From positions 930,001 to 994,000 of the forward strand of contig NZ_CP144906.1 in assembly GCF_036699995.1 (NCBI RefSeq): a DNA stretch of 64,000 nucleotides. Reading direction: 5' to 3'. Source of the stretch: Clostridium beijerinckii. GTDB lineage: Bacteria; Bacillota; Clostridia; Clostridiales; Clostridiaceae. Shown piece after piece: positions 11,006 through 19,486 of this stretch (within the stretch, counting starts at the first letter, position 1; every line of letters begins with the position of its first letter). The notes below the pieces were generated by a model. It was given only the letters and a program-made list of their open reading frames with translations, had not been told where the DNA came from and made no database searches. The translations under genes and the position numbers were made by a program.

Positions 11006-13363
11006 ATGAAATTTAGCAATGGATGCTGGCTAGACAAGCCAGGATATCAGATGTTTAGCCCTCAAGAAGTTTATAGTACTAAAATAGAAGAGGATGTTGT
11101 AACTCTTTATGCACCATGTAATAAGATAAACCAACGAGGAGATACATTAAAAGGGCCAGTTATAACATATAAAATCTCTTCGCCAATGAAAAATGTAATA
11201 AGAGTTAGAGCATATCATTTTATGGGACAACAAAAAAAGTCTCCAAACTTTGAAATTTATAAAGATGAGGAGGTTAATATTTTAATAGAAGAAAATGAAA
11301 AAAATATAATATTTAAATCAGGAGATCTTAAAGCTGTAATAGATAAAGATGTATTTCAAATGAGATTTTATAGAGGGGATAAAAAGTTAACGTCTAGTAT
11401 GCCAAGAGGACTAGCATATGTTAATACTGCTGAAGAAAGAGTCTTTATGAAGGTTCCAGAAGAAGGAATCTTCATGAAGGAAGAATTACAATTATCTGTA
11501 GGGGAATTGGTTTATGGACTTGGAGAAAGGTTTACTCCTCTAGTAAAGAATGGCCAAAGCATAGATATATGGAATGAAGATGGAGGAACAAGTACAGAGC
11601 AGTCATATAAAAACATACCATTTTATATTACTAATAAAGGATATGGAGTATTTGTAAATCATCCTGAAAGGGTATCTTTTGAAGTTGGTTCAGAAAAAGT
11701 CACTAAAGTTCAATTCAGTGTTCCAGGAGAATATCTAGATTACTTTATAATTGGTGGAGAATCAATGAAAGAAGTAGTTGAAAATTATACAACACTAACA
11801 GGTAAACCAGCACTTCCACCAGCGTGGTCATTTGGATTATGGTTAACAACATCTTTCACTACAAATTATGATGAAGAAACGGTTAATAGTTTTGTTGATG
11901 GCATGGCGGATAGAGATCTGCCACTTAGAGTATTTCACTTTGATTGCTTTTGGATGAAAGATTTTAATTGGTGTAATTTTGAATGGGATAGCAGAGTATT
12001 CCCAGATCCAAAGGGAATGCTTACAAGATTAAAGGAAAAAGGATTAAAAATATGTGTTTGGATAAATCCATATATTGCTCAAGAGTCAAAGTTATTTGAT
12101 GAAGGCATGGAACACGGATATTTGATAAAAAAACCTAATGGTGATGTGTGGCAATGGGATTTATGGCAGCCTGCAATGGGAATTGTAGATTTTACAAATC
12201 CAGATGCATGCAAATGGTATTCAGGTAAGCTTAAAGAATTAATTGATATGGGAGTAGACTGCTTTAAGACTGATTTTGGTGAACGTATACCAACAGAGGT
12301 TAAATATTTCGATGGATCAGATCCATATAAAATGCACAATTATTATACTCAAATATATAATAAGGTGGTATTTGAGACTTTAAAAGAAAATTTAGGAGAC
12401 GATGAGGCAGCAGTATTTGCAAGATCAGCTACTGTTGGAGGACAACAATTCCCAGTACATTGGGGAGGAGACTGTGAAGCGAACTATGAATCAATGGCAG
12501 AAAGTTTAAGAGGTGGATTATCTCTTTGCATGTCGGGCTTTGGATTCTGGAGCCACGATATAGGAGGTTTTGAGAGTACTGCAACAGCTGATGTATATAA
12601 GAGATGGGTTGCCTTTGGATTATTATCTTCCCATAGCAGGTTACATGGAAGCAGTTCGTATAGAGTACCATGGCTTTATGATGAAGAAGCTTGTGATGTA
12701 GTTAGATTTTTTACTAAGCTTAAGTGCAGCATAATGCCATATTTATATAACATAGCTAATGATGCATCAAAAAGAGGGATACCAACTATGAGAGCTATGA
12801 TGTTAGAATTCCAAGGTGATTTAGCTTGTAATTACCTGGATAAACAATATATGCTTGGAGATTCTATCTTAGTTGCACCTATCTTTAATGAAGAAGGAGA
12901 AGCAAATTACTATTTACCAGAAGGAATGTGGACTAACTTCATAAGCGGAAAGAAATATAAGGGTGGAAGATGGATTAGAGAAAGACATGATTACTTAAGT
13001 GTACCTATGATGGTTAAAGAAAATAGTTTGATTGCCGTTGGAAATGAAAGTTCTAAGCCGGACTACAATTATAGAGATAATGTATCAATTTTGGCCTACG
13101 AATTGAAAGAAAATAAGAAAACAGTCACAAGTGTCGTAGACATGAAAGGTAACAAAGTTCTTGAAGTGGAAGTCACCAAAAATGAAAAAAATATTATTAT
13201 TGAATCTAAAGGTACTGAAGGAGAATGGTCTTTAGTGCTAAAGAAATTTTCTAATATAGAAAATGTTGATAATGGAGTACTTATTCAGCAAGGAGAGGAT
13301 ACAATAATTAAATTTACAGATGGAAATTGCAAATGTAATTGTAAAATAGAGTTTAGCATGTAA
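11006..13363 (+). CDS. yicI: alpha-xylosidase, GH31 family (YicI type)
   Basis: A 785-aa cytosolic glycoside hydrolase that releases non-reducing alpha-linked xylose, for example from isoprimeverose. It resembles E. coli YicI from the first residues (MKFSNGCWLDKPG) to the C-terminal beta domains. The nucleophile is Asp423 in CFKTDFGE and the acid/base Asp489 in HWGGDCEANYESM. The 66-residue separation equals that of YicI (416/482). The ribosome site is TAGGAG, 12 nt before ATG. It lies 130 nt after the permeases and is most likely co-regulated with them. The family call is strong; alpha-xylosidase rather than alpha-glucosidase specificity rests on the YicI-like N-terminus. Confidence 0.92.
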   Translation: MKFSNGCWLDKPGYQMFSPQEVYSTKIEEDVVTLYAPCNKINQRGDTLKGPVITYKISSPMKNVIRVRAYHFMGQQKKSPNFEIYKDEEVNILIEENEKNIIFKSGDLKAVIDKDVFQMRFYRGDKKLTSSMPRGLAYVNTAEERVFMKVPEEGIFMKEELQLSVGELVYGLGERFTPLVKNGQSIDIWNEDGGTSTEQSYKNIPFYITNKGYGVFVNHPERVSFEVGSEKVTKVQFSVPGEYLDYFIIGGESMKEVVENYTTLTGKPALPPAWSFGLWLTTSFTTNYDEETVNSFVDGMADRDLPLRVFHFDCFWMKDFNWCNFEWDSRVFPDPKGMLTRLKEKGLKICVWINPYIAQESKLFDEGMEHGYLIKKPNGDVWQWDLWQPAMGIVDFTNPDACKWYSGKLKELIDMGVDCFKTDFGERIPTEVKYFDGSDPYKMHNYYTQIYNKVVFETLKENLGDDEAAVFARSATVGGQQFPVHWGGDCEANYESMAESLRGGLSLCMSGFGFWSHDIGGFESTATADVYKRWVAFGLLSSHSRLHGSSSYRVPWLYDEEACDVVRFFTKLKCSIMPYLYNIANDASKRGIPTMRAMMLEFQGDLACNYLDKQYMLGDSILVAPIFNEEGEANYYLPEGMWTNFISGKKYKGGRWIRERHDYLSVPMMVKENSLIAVGNESSKPDYNYRDNVSILAYELKENKKTVTSVVDMKGNKVLEVEVTKNEKNIIIESKGTEGEWSLVLKKFSNIENVDNGVLIQQGEDTIIKFTDGNCKCNCKIEFSM

Positions 13364-13398
13364 CAATTTTAATATAAAGCGCATGTAGTATATGTAAG

Positions 13399-13449
13399 AA
13401 TCTAGAAGGTAAACTAAATTTATTATTAGTTAACTTCTAGATTTTTATT
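13399..13449 (+). terminator. terminator of the sugar operon
   Basis: AATCTAGAAG and AGTTAACTTCTAGATT arms with a TTTTATTAT tail, 35 nt after the alpha-xylosidase stop. Confidence 0.85.
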
Positions 13450-13542
13450 ATATAATGAATATTTTATAACCTATAATTGATATTATAATGGTATATAATA
13501 AAATTAGGAAAAAATATAAATGCAGACTTGGAGTGAATATTT

Positions 13543-15318
13543 ATGGAATTAAATTGGAGTTTAAAAGAAGTATATCCATCTTTTGATAGTGATGAATTTA
13601 AACAAGACTTAAATAAATTAACAGATATTATTGAAGAAATCAATAAATGGGCATTAGAAGCTACTAAAAATAAAGATAACTTAGTAGAAAAATTAGAAGA
13701 ATATATAAATAAATTTACAAAAGTAACAGACTTATCTAGTAGAATTAGTATTTTTATAAATCTAAGCTTAAGCGTAAATACAAAGGATAAGAATGCATTG
13801 AGGTATTCAGATATTTTAGAAAAGAAATTAACAAATCTAATTGGAAGTTCAGTTAAATTTGAAAGATATATTAGTAGCATAGATGGTCTGGATGAAATAA
13901 TAAGTAAGTCTAAACTACTTAAGGAACATGAATTTATGTTAAAAAATATAGTTGAACAAAGTCAATATTTGCTCAGTGATAAGGAGGAAAGTATAATTGC
14001 TAATATGAAAAATACAGGCTCAAATGCCTGGGTGAAACTTAAGGACAATTTGATTTCCACATTATTAGTAGAAATTGAAGAAGATAATGAAATTAAGCAG
14101 ATACCATTAACAATGGTTTTAAATATGGCCTATGATAAGGATGCAACTGTAAGAAAAAAAGCATATGAAGCAGAAATAAAATCTTATAAAAAAGTAGAAG
14201 AAGGTGTAGCTGCAGCATTAAATGGAATAAAGGGTGAAGTGTTAACAGTTTGTGATTTTAGGGGATATAAATCTCCACTTGAAAAGACACTCATGGATTC
14301 AAGAATGAGTGAAGAGTCTTTAGAGGCAATGTTTTTAGCTATGAAAGAAAGCCTTCCGGTATTTAGAAAATACTTGAGAAGAAAAGGTGAAATGTTAGGT
14401 CATAAAAACGGACTACCATTTTATGATTTATATGCACCTGTTTGTGAAGCAGATATGAAGTTTACATACGAAGAAGGTACTAAATTTGTTGAAAAAAACT
14501 TCAGAACATTTAGTGACAACCTAGGAGATTTTGCAAGGAAAGCAATTGATAATCATTGGATAGATGTGAAACCAAAGGAAGGAAAGGTAGGTGGGGCTTT
14601 TTGCGAGAATCTACATTTCAATGGAGAGAGTAGAATACTCCTAAACTATGGGGATAATTTTGGAGATGTAGTAACTCTTGCCCATGAATTAGGTCACGGT
14701 TTTCACGGAGAGTGTTTAAATAATGAGACTACGTTAAATTCAGATTATCCAATGCCGATAGCAGAAACAGCATCTACATTTTGTGAAACAATAATAAAAA
14801 AGGCAGCAATAAAAGATGCTCCTAAGAATGAAGCTTTAGCAATCCTTGAAACTGAAATTAGCGATTGCACCCAAGTTATTGTTGATATATACTCTAGATT
14901 CCTATTTGAAAAATCATTTTTCGAAGCTAGAAAAGGAAGTTCTCTAAATGTTGAGGAAATAAAGGATCTTATGCTGAATGCTCAAAGAGAAGCATATGGA
15001 GATGGATTAGACCCTGATTTTTTACACCCATACATGTGGACTTGGAAACCTCATTATTATGATGCAGAGTATAATTATTATAATTTTCCTTATGCGTTTG
15101 GACTATTATTTGCAAAAGGATTATATGCTGAATATTTAAAAAAAGGAAGAGCTTTTTCAAAGGATTATGAAAAATTGCTTTCAATCACAGGAAAAAATAA
15201 AATAGCCGATGTAGCAAAAGTTATGGGCATAGATATAAATGATACAGAATTCTGGAGAAATTCTTTAAAAACTATAGAAGATGATATAGAAGAATTTATA
15301 GACCTTAGCAATAGATAA
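13543..15318 (+). CDS. pepF: oligoendopeptidase F (M3B zinc metallopeptidase)
   Basis: A 591-aa cytosolic peptidase that trims short oligopeptides. The helical N-terminal half (WSLKEVYPSFDSDEFKQDL) is followed by the M3 zinc core: HELGH with ligands His381 and His385 and catalytic Glu382, with a downstream ligand Glu in MPIAETASTF. The C-terminal signature YNFPYAFGLLFAKGLY is typical of the PepF/M3 clostridial clade. The length matches the family (~590-600). No signal peptide. GGAG precedes the ATG. It appears to be monocistronic, with a perfect 40-bp palindrome just downstream. Confidence 0.94.
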   Translation: MELNWSLKEVYPSFDSDEFKQDLNKLTDIIEEINKWALEATKNKDNLVEKLEEYINKFTKVTDLSSRISIFINLSLSVNTKDKNALRYSDILEKKLTNLIGSSVKFERYISSIDGLDEIISKSKLLKEHEFMLKNIVEQSQYLLSDKEESIIANMKNTGSNAWVKLKDNLISTLLVEIEEDNEIKQIPLTMVLNMAYDKDATVRKKAYEAEIKSYKKVEEGVAAALNGIKGEVLTVCDFRGYKSPLEKTLMDSRMSEESLEAMFLAMKESLPVFRKYLRRKGEMLGHKNGLPFYDLYAPVCEADMKFTYEEGTKFVEKNFRTFSDNLGDFARKAIDNHWIDVKPKEGKVGGAFCENLHFNGESRILLNYGDNFGDVVTLAHELGHGFHGECLNNETTLNSDYPMPIAETASTFCETIIKKAAIKDAPKNEALAILETEISDCTQVIVDIYSRFLFEKSFFEARKGSSLNVEEIKDLMLNAQREAYGDGLDPDFLHPYMWTWKPHYYDAEYNYYNFPYAFGLLFAKGLYAEYLKKGRAFSKDYEKLLSITGKNKIADVAKVMGIDINDTEFWRNSLKTIEDDIEEFIDLSNR

Positions 15319-15333
15319 AAGAAGGTTTGTGAA

Positions 15334-15373
15334 ATTATCCATCAAATAAATATATATTTATTTGATGGATAAT
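15334..15373 (+). repeat. perfect 40-bp palindrome
   Basis: ATTATCCATCAAATAAATAT followed immediately by its exact reverse complement. It lies 16 nt after the pepF stop, has no T-run behind it and ends 31 nt before the next gene. It could form a cruciform, act as a bidirectional 3' hairpin, or be an operator for the flavodoxin-ferredoxin gene. Confidence 0.9.
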
Positions 15374-15404
15374 AGATATAGTAGGGGTAGAGGAGTAATT
15401 TTAG

Positions 15405-16163
15405 ATGAAGATATTTTATAATACATCGACTGGTAACTCATTGTATGTAGCAAAAATGATAAAAGAAAGTTTTAAAGATTGCGAATTAGTATCTATGAGT
15501 AGGGCGTTAAAAGAAAATAAGTTTGATATTTGTGAAGATATTATTGGATTTATATATCCAATTCACTGTTCAGGACTACCGATTGTGGTTAATGAATTTA
15601 TCTCAAAGTTAAAGATAAATCAAGATGCATATATTTTTGCAATTGGAGTTTCAGGAGGAGGAGGAGCAAATACTAGCTTTATTCAAATTAATAAATTATT
15701 AAAAAGTAATGTTAAAATAAGTAATTATTGTACCATTAGGTATATTTCTAATTATATGCGAGCTAGTAGAAATCCTACTAAAGCTAGAGCTGAGGAAACT
15801 ATAAAAGAAAATGAAAGTAAGATAGTCGATTTTATAGAGTCAGTGAAGAGAAGAGATACTAAAGAAATTAACTTTAAAGCTGGAATTGGAAATTTAGCAT
15901 ATAAGATATGGAAAGATTTTTATAAAAATAAAGACAAAAACTTTAATGTAAATGAGAAATGTATTAGCTGCAATATGTGCAAGAAAGTTTGTCCTGTAGA
16001 TAATATTTTGATGGAAAATAATAGACCAAAATGGTTAGGAAAATGCACAGACTGTATGGCTTGTATAAATATATGCCCTAAAGAAGCAATAAATATAGGA
16101 AAGTCTACAATTAAAAAGAACAGATATTTAAATCCATATATAAAGAGAGAGGAATTAATATAG
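15405..16163 (+). CDS. flavodoxin-ferredoxin fusion (EFR1-type ferrodoxin)
   Basis: 252 aa. The N-terminal flavodoxin-like domain (~1-150) starts MKIFYNTSTGNSLYVAKMI with an FMN phosphate loop (YNTSTGNS) and GVSGGGGANTSF. The C-terminal part carries two [4Fe-4S] ferredoxin motifs, CISCNMCKKVCP and CTDCMACINICP (~186-225). This makes an electron carrier joining FMN and two clusters in one soluble polypeptide. EFR1-family proteins are common in clostridia and their partners are mostly unknown. GAGGAG precedes the ATG. It is a single gene, and nothing nearby identifies a partner enzyme. Confidence 0.88.
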   Translation: MKIFYNTSTGNSLYVAKMIKESFKDCELVSMSRALKENKFDICEDIIGFIYPIHCSGLPIVVNEFISKLKINQDAYIFAIGVSGGGGANTSFIQINKLLKSNVKISNYCTIRYISNYMRASRNPTKARAEETIKENESKIVDFIESVKRRDTKEINFKAGIGNLAYKIWKDFYKNKDKNFNVNEKCISCNMCKKVCPVDNILMENNRPKWLGKCTDCMACINICPKEAINIGKSTIKKNRYLNPYIKREELI

Positions 16164-16358
16164 AGATATAAGATAAAAAAATAATCTTGATAAAATATCT
16201 TTAGTATAAAACAAGGGCTATACTTTATGTCCTTTGAATCACATTAAATATTATAAAGTACAAAAAAATAATATAAAAAAATCCCAAAAACGATAACATA
16301 AATGTAATAATATGGTAAAATGTTTGTATAAATAATATATGAATGGGGTTGTCAAGTA

Positions 16359-17126
16359 ATGGGTTTTTTTAAAAAAGATGATATTCAAGAAAAAGAAGTT
16401 CAAGTAACTAATGAAACTAAAATTGAAAATTTAGGGATTGATAAAAGAATTTCTAAAAAGAAAAATTTATCGCTTTTTGATGTAGATACGATTCAGTATG
16501 TAATTAAAAATTTTCCATCCATGTCCATTGAAATTCAAAGTGGTCTGAGCAACTTGGCAAGCATACTAGAAAATACAATAGACCACATTGAAGATAAATC
16601 AAGTGAAATAATTAAAAAAGATAGAGATTTTAAATTAAGTAAAGCTCATAGAGATACGTCTATAGCTATATATAGTGTTGTTGAAAACATAAATGAATAT
16701 GTTAAATGGATGCAAGATGAATATGAGAAAAATATACAATCTGATAAAGAAAGTATTTGTAAGGTTAGCAAGGATTTAATAGAAATTAAGAAAGAAGCGT
16801 CTATAGATAAAGAAAAACAAGAATTAAAAAATTTCTTAATTAATGAAGATGCTATTGAAATATATAAAGATTTTTCATTAAAAGAACCTAAAGCAATAAA
16901 GTTGGATAGTAATGTTATAGAAGTTGAAAATTGGGACGACTTACTTGTTAAAACAGCTGAGGTACTTACAAAACAGTATAAAAAAAATAAAAATAGTAAT
17001 AAATCTATGAAGCAAATTAAACCAGTTGAAAAAAAATCTCCACAAAATTCTTTTAGGGATACTGTTATAGATATGTTAACAGAATATAAGATAAATTTTG
17101 ATGAATTTAAAGTTATAGTGAAGTGA
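16359..17126 (+). CDS. conserved-looking protein of unknown function
   Basis: 255 aa, charged, without TM helices or signal peptide. I do not recognise the family. N-terminal MGFFKKDDIQEKEVQ is followed by a low-complexity stretch, then a mostly helical region (~40-165) with possible coiled coil, and a short C-terminal helical unit FRDTVIDMLTEYKINFDEF after a Lys/Asn-rich linker. Two alpha-helical parts joined by a flexible linker suggest a protein-protein adaptor. Codon use matches the neighbours. GGGGT lies upstream of the ATG. It ends with its own terminator. Confidence 0.75.
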   Translation: MGFFKKDDIQEKEVQVTNETKIENLGIDKRISKKKNLSLFDVDTIQYVIKNFPSMSIEIQSGLSNLASILENTIDHIEDKSSEIIKKDRDFKLSKAHRDTSIAIYSVVENINEYVKWMQDEYEKNIQSDKESICKVSKDLIEIKKEASIDKEKQELKNFLINEDAIEIYKDFSLKEPKAIKLDSNVIEVENWDDLLVKTAEVLTKQYKKNKNSNKSMKQIKPVEKKSPQNSFRDTVIDMLTEYKINFDEFKVIVK

Positions 17127-17156
17127 GATATGTAGAGTAATTCTTGTATTTCAAAT

Positions 17157-17204
17157 AAATCAGCTTACGTGTAAAGAAATATTTGCATTTTAAGCTGATT
17201 TTTT
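17157..17204 (+). terminator. terminator after the unknown gene
   Basis: AAATCAGCTTA and TAAGCTGATTTTTT arms around a ~23-nt loop. Confidence 0.85.
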
Positions 17205-17229
17205 ATATAGTTAAATAATAATAAAAATA

Positions 17230-17258
17230 TTGACAATGAATATTATAAAAAGTACAAT
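17230..17258 (+). promoter_or_regulatory. sigma-A promoter of trx
   Basis: TTGACA (17230-17235), a 17-bp spacer, TACAAT (17253-17258). The leader to the thioredoxin ATG is ~135 nt and carries two OhrR-like boxes. Confidence 0.8.
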
Positions 17259-17279
17259 ATGATTATAAAAGATTGAGTT

Positions 17280-17305
17280 AAATTTAATTTATAAAAATTT
17301 AATTT
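17280..17305 (+). promoter_or_regulatory. candidate tandem OhrR operator
   Basis: Two exact copies of AAATTTAATTT start 15 bp apart (17280-17290 and 17295-17305). The core AATT-N-AATT and the 15-bp period match the layout I recall for the B. subtilis ohrA operator (tandem TACAATTAAATTGTA). They sit ~15 nt after the expected transcription start of trx, a repressing position. A further copy lies at 17784-17794 before gpx. The high AT content makes chance matches possible. Confidence 0.5.
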
Positions 17306-17398
17306 TTGTTATGAATAGTAAATATAAAAAAAGTTTAAAATAGCTAGAGATATGTTTAAAAAAGCTTTAGTTTAATTTATAAGATGGAGGAATAAAGT

Positions 17399-17707
17399 AT
17401 GAAAATAGTAGATACTAATGAATTTAAAAATGAAATAGAGAGTGGAGTTACAGTTGTAGATTTCTTTGCAACTTGGTGTGGACCTTGTAAAATGTTATCT
17501 CCAGTGCTTGAAGGATTAGCAGGCGAAATGGAAGGAAAGGCTAAATTTATTAAAGTTGATATAGATCAAAGTTTAGACTTAGCAAATGAGTTTCAAATTT
17601 CAAGCGTTCCAACAATGATAATATTCAAAGATGGACAAAAAGCAGAGCAACTTATAGGATTTTTACCAAAAGAAAAAATTCAACAAGCAATTGAAAGTAA
17701 TCTATAA
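17399..17707 (+). CDS. trxA: thioredoxin
   Basis: A 102-aa cytosolic thioredoxin with the classic active site ATWCGPCK (Cys27, Cys30) and the cis-Pro loop SSVPTMIIFKDGQ. It supplies electrons to peroxidases and other disulfide targets. AGATGGAGG precedes the ATG. It is first of a trx-gpx-reductase series in one direction, with its own weak terminator. The neighbours suggest it shuttles electrons from the FFTR-like reductase to the glutathione-peroxidase-like enzyme. Confidence 0.96.
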   Translation: MKIVDTNEFKNEIESGVTVVDFFATWCGPCKMLSPVLEGLAGEMEGKAKFIKVDIDQSLDLANEFQISSVPTMIIFKDGQKAEQLIGFLPKEKIQQAIESNL

Positions 17708-17724
17708 AATATTTTCTACATTAA

Positions 17725-17765
17725 AAAACATAGTGCAATATTAAAATGTACTATGTTTTAATTTT
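17725..17765 (+). terminator. hairpin after trx
   Basis: AAAACATAGT / ACTATGTTTT arms, tail AATTTTAAAA. It is probably a partial terminator between trx and gpx. Confidence 0.7.
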
Positions 17766-17783
17766 AAAAAAATAAGTTGAGTA

Positions 17784-17794
17784 AAATTTAATTT
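17784..17794 (+). promoter_or_regulatory. single OhrR-like box before gpx
   Basis: AAATTTAATTT inside AAAATTTAATTTTATAA, 46 nt before the gpx start. Same word as the tandem boxes at 17280. Confidence 0.4.
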
Positions 17795-17839
17795 TATAAA
17801 GTTTACTTTTTAAGCATAATTATGTAAGGAGAGATAATC

Positions 17840-18319
17840 ATGAATTTTTATAGTTTTTCTGCAAATAAAATGAATGGTCAAGAAGTAAAAATGGAAGAAT
17901 ATAAAGGAAAAGTAGTTTTAATAGTAAATACTGCGAGTAAGTGTGGATTTACACCACAATTTGAAGAGTTAGAAGATATTTATAAGGAATATAAAGATCA
18001 GGGATTAGAAATATTAGGTTTTCCATGCAATCAGTTTGCTAAACAAGATCCATCTAGCAATGAGGAAATAAATTCGTTTTGCAAATTAAATTATGGAGTT
18101 ACTTTCACTATGTTTGAGAAAATTGATGTAAATGGAACCAGTGCACATCCGCTATATGAATTCTTGAAAAATAAAAAAAGAGGATTCTTTAATAAGGAGA
18201 TAAAATGGAATTTTACTAAGTTTTTAGTTAATAAAGATGGAGAAGTTATAGGGAGATATTCTCCAACAACAAAGCCATTAAAAATTAAAGAAGATATTAT
18301 AAATTTGTTAAATGCTTAA
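17840..18319 (+). CDS. gpx: glutathione-peroxidase-family peroxidase (Cys type)
   Basis: A 159-aa soluble peroxidase of the GPx fold. It reduces hydroperoxides, in bacteria normally with thioredoxin rather than glutathione. The catalytic residue is Cys35 in [11 protein letters not shown] (not selenocysteine: the codon is TGT). The family signatures [13 protein letters not shown] (with Gln) and [10 protein letters not shown] (Trp/Asn) are present. The length fits the family. AAGGAGAG precedes the ATG. It lies between thioredoxin and a thioredoxin reductase-like gene, which supports a thioredoxin-dependent peroxidase role. Confidence 0.95.
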   Translation: MNFYSFSANKMNGQEVKMEEYKGKVVLIVNTASKCGFTPQFEELEDIYKEYKDQGLEILGFPCNQFAKQDPSSNEEINSFCKLNYGVTFTMFEKIDVNGTSAHPLYEFLKNKKRGFFNKEIKWNFTKFLVNKDGEVIGRYSPTTKPLKIKEDIINLLNA

Positions 18320-18445
18320 ATTATTTCATTTTTGAAATAGACATTAAGTGGTGCAGAAGATATATTATAATTATATAGTTTAAATAAGATAGTTTATAAT
18401 AGAAATAGGTTTATAATTAAATGTACGTAAATGGAGGAAAAAAAG

Positions 18446-19312
18446 ATGAGCGAAAGATATGATATAGCAATAATAGGAAGTGGACCTGCAGGTTTGTCAG
18501 CTGCATTGAATGCAAGAATAAGAAAAAAGAATTTTATAATATTTGGGAATAAGGAACTTACTAGTAAGCTTGCAAAAGCTCATGAAATAAATAATTATCT
18601 AGGTTTTTATAAAAAAAGCGGTAAAGAATTGCAAGAAGAGTTTAATAAACATTTAGAAGAAATGGATATAAATATAACTGAAGAGCGAATTAATAATGTA
18701 TATGCAATGGGAGACTATTTTGCTTTAATGGTAAATGAAAAAATGTATGAAGCTACATCGGTAATATTAGCAACAGGTGTTGAGTATGGAAAATTATTTG
18801 ACGGAGAAGAAAGACTTCTTGGAAAAGGAGTAGGATATTGTGCAACTTGTGATGCCCCGTTATATAGAGGAAAAGTAGTTACAATAGTTTCTTATAATAA
18901 GCATGAGGAAGAAGAGGCTAATTTTATTGCATCAATAGCATCTAAAGTAAATTACATTCCTATGTATAAGGAAAAAGTTGAGGTAGATCCTTCTATAGAA
19001 ATTATAAATGATACACCAGTTGGAATTATAGGAGAGGATAAAGTAAGCAAGCTGAAGTTAAAGAATTCAGAAATTGAAACAGATGGTATTTTTATACTTA
19101 GAGATAGTATTTCTCCAGGGCAATTAGTACCAGGATTAAAGATAGTTGATAACCATATTGAGGTAGATAGATTAATGAGAACGAGTATTAAAGGATGTTT
19201 CGCAGCTGGCGATATTGTTGGAAAGCCATATCAATATATAAAGTCAGCTGGAGAAGGCAATATAGCAGCTTTATCGGCAGTAAGTTATGTAGATTCTGTT
19301 TCTAAAAAATAG
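18446..19312 (+). CDS. thioredoxin reductase-like flavoprotein, probably ferredoxin-dependent (FFTR)
   Basis: 288 aa. I start at MSERYDIA because GGAGG lies 8 nt upstream; an ATG 15 nt earlier overlaps that site. The FAD motif IIGSGPAGLSAAL (~9-21) and the redox pair CATC (Cys132, Cys135, followed by DAPLY) match thioredoxin reductases, as does the C-terminal CFAAGDIVG. The expected NADPH-binding GGGxSA is replaced by VTIVSYNKHEEEEA, and the HRRxxxR phosphate motif is missing (YIPMYKEKVEV). This is the pattern I know for the ferredoxin-linked FFTR enzymes described in C. acetobutylicum. It probably passes ferredoxin electrons to the adjacent thioredoxin. The FFTR assignment is inferred from motifs. 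Confidence 0.85.
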   Translation: MSERYDIAIIGSGPAGLSAALNARIRKKNFIIFGNKELTSKLAKAHEINNYLGFYKKSGKELQEEFNKHLEEMDINITEERINNVYAMGDYFALMVNEKMYEATSVILATGVEYGKLFDGEERLLGKGVGYCATCDAPLYRGKVVTIVSYNKHEEEEANFIASIASKVNYIPMYKEKVEVDPSIEIINDTPVGIIGEDKVSKLKLKNSEIETDGIFILRDSISPGQLVPGLKIVDNHIEVDRLMRTSIKGCFAAGDIVGKPYQYIKSAGEGNIAALSAVSYVDSVSKK

Positions 19313-19396
19313 TAAAGTTATAGAAATAAGAGATGTTATCTATAATATTGCATCTAACTAAGCTTTATGTATTGGACGAAAAGTGCTATATTAAAA

Positions 19397-19425
19397 TTGA
19401 CATGCTAAAGCAAAAAAGTTAAACT
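19397..19425 (+). promoter_or_regulatory. ohrR promoter
   Basis: TTGACA (19397-19402), a 17-bp spacer, TAAACT (19420-19425), upstream of ohrR. Confidence 0.65.
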
Positions 19426-19440
19426 TACTTTGGTTTGTTA

Positions 19441-19451
19441 AAATTAAATTT
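19441..19451 (+). promoter_or_regulatory. OhrR-like box in ohrR leader
   Basis: AAATTAAATTT (core AATT-A-AATT) starts ~16 nt after the promoter -10 box and 46 nt before the ohrR start, which suits autorepression. Confidence 0.45.
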
Positions 19452-19486
19452 ATATAAATGATATGGCGGTTATAGGAGAATGAATT

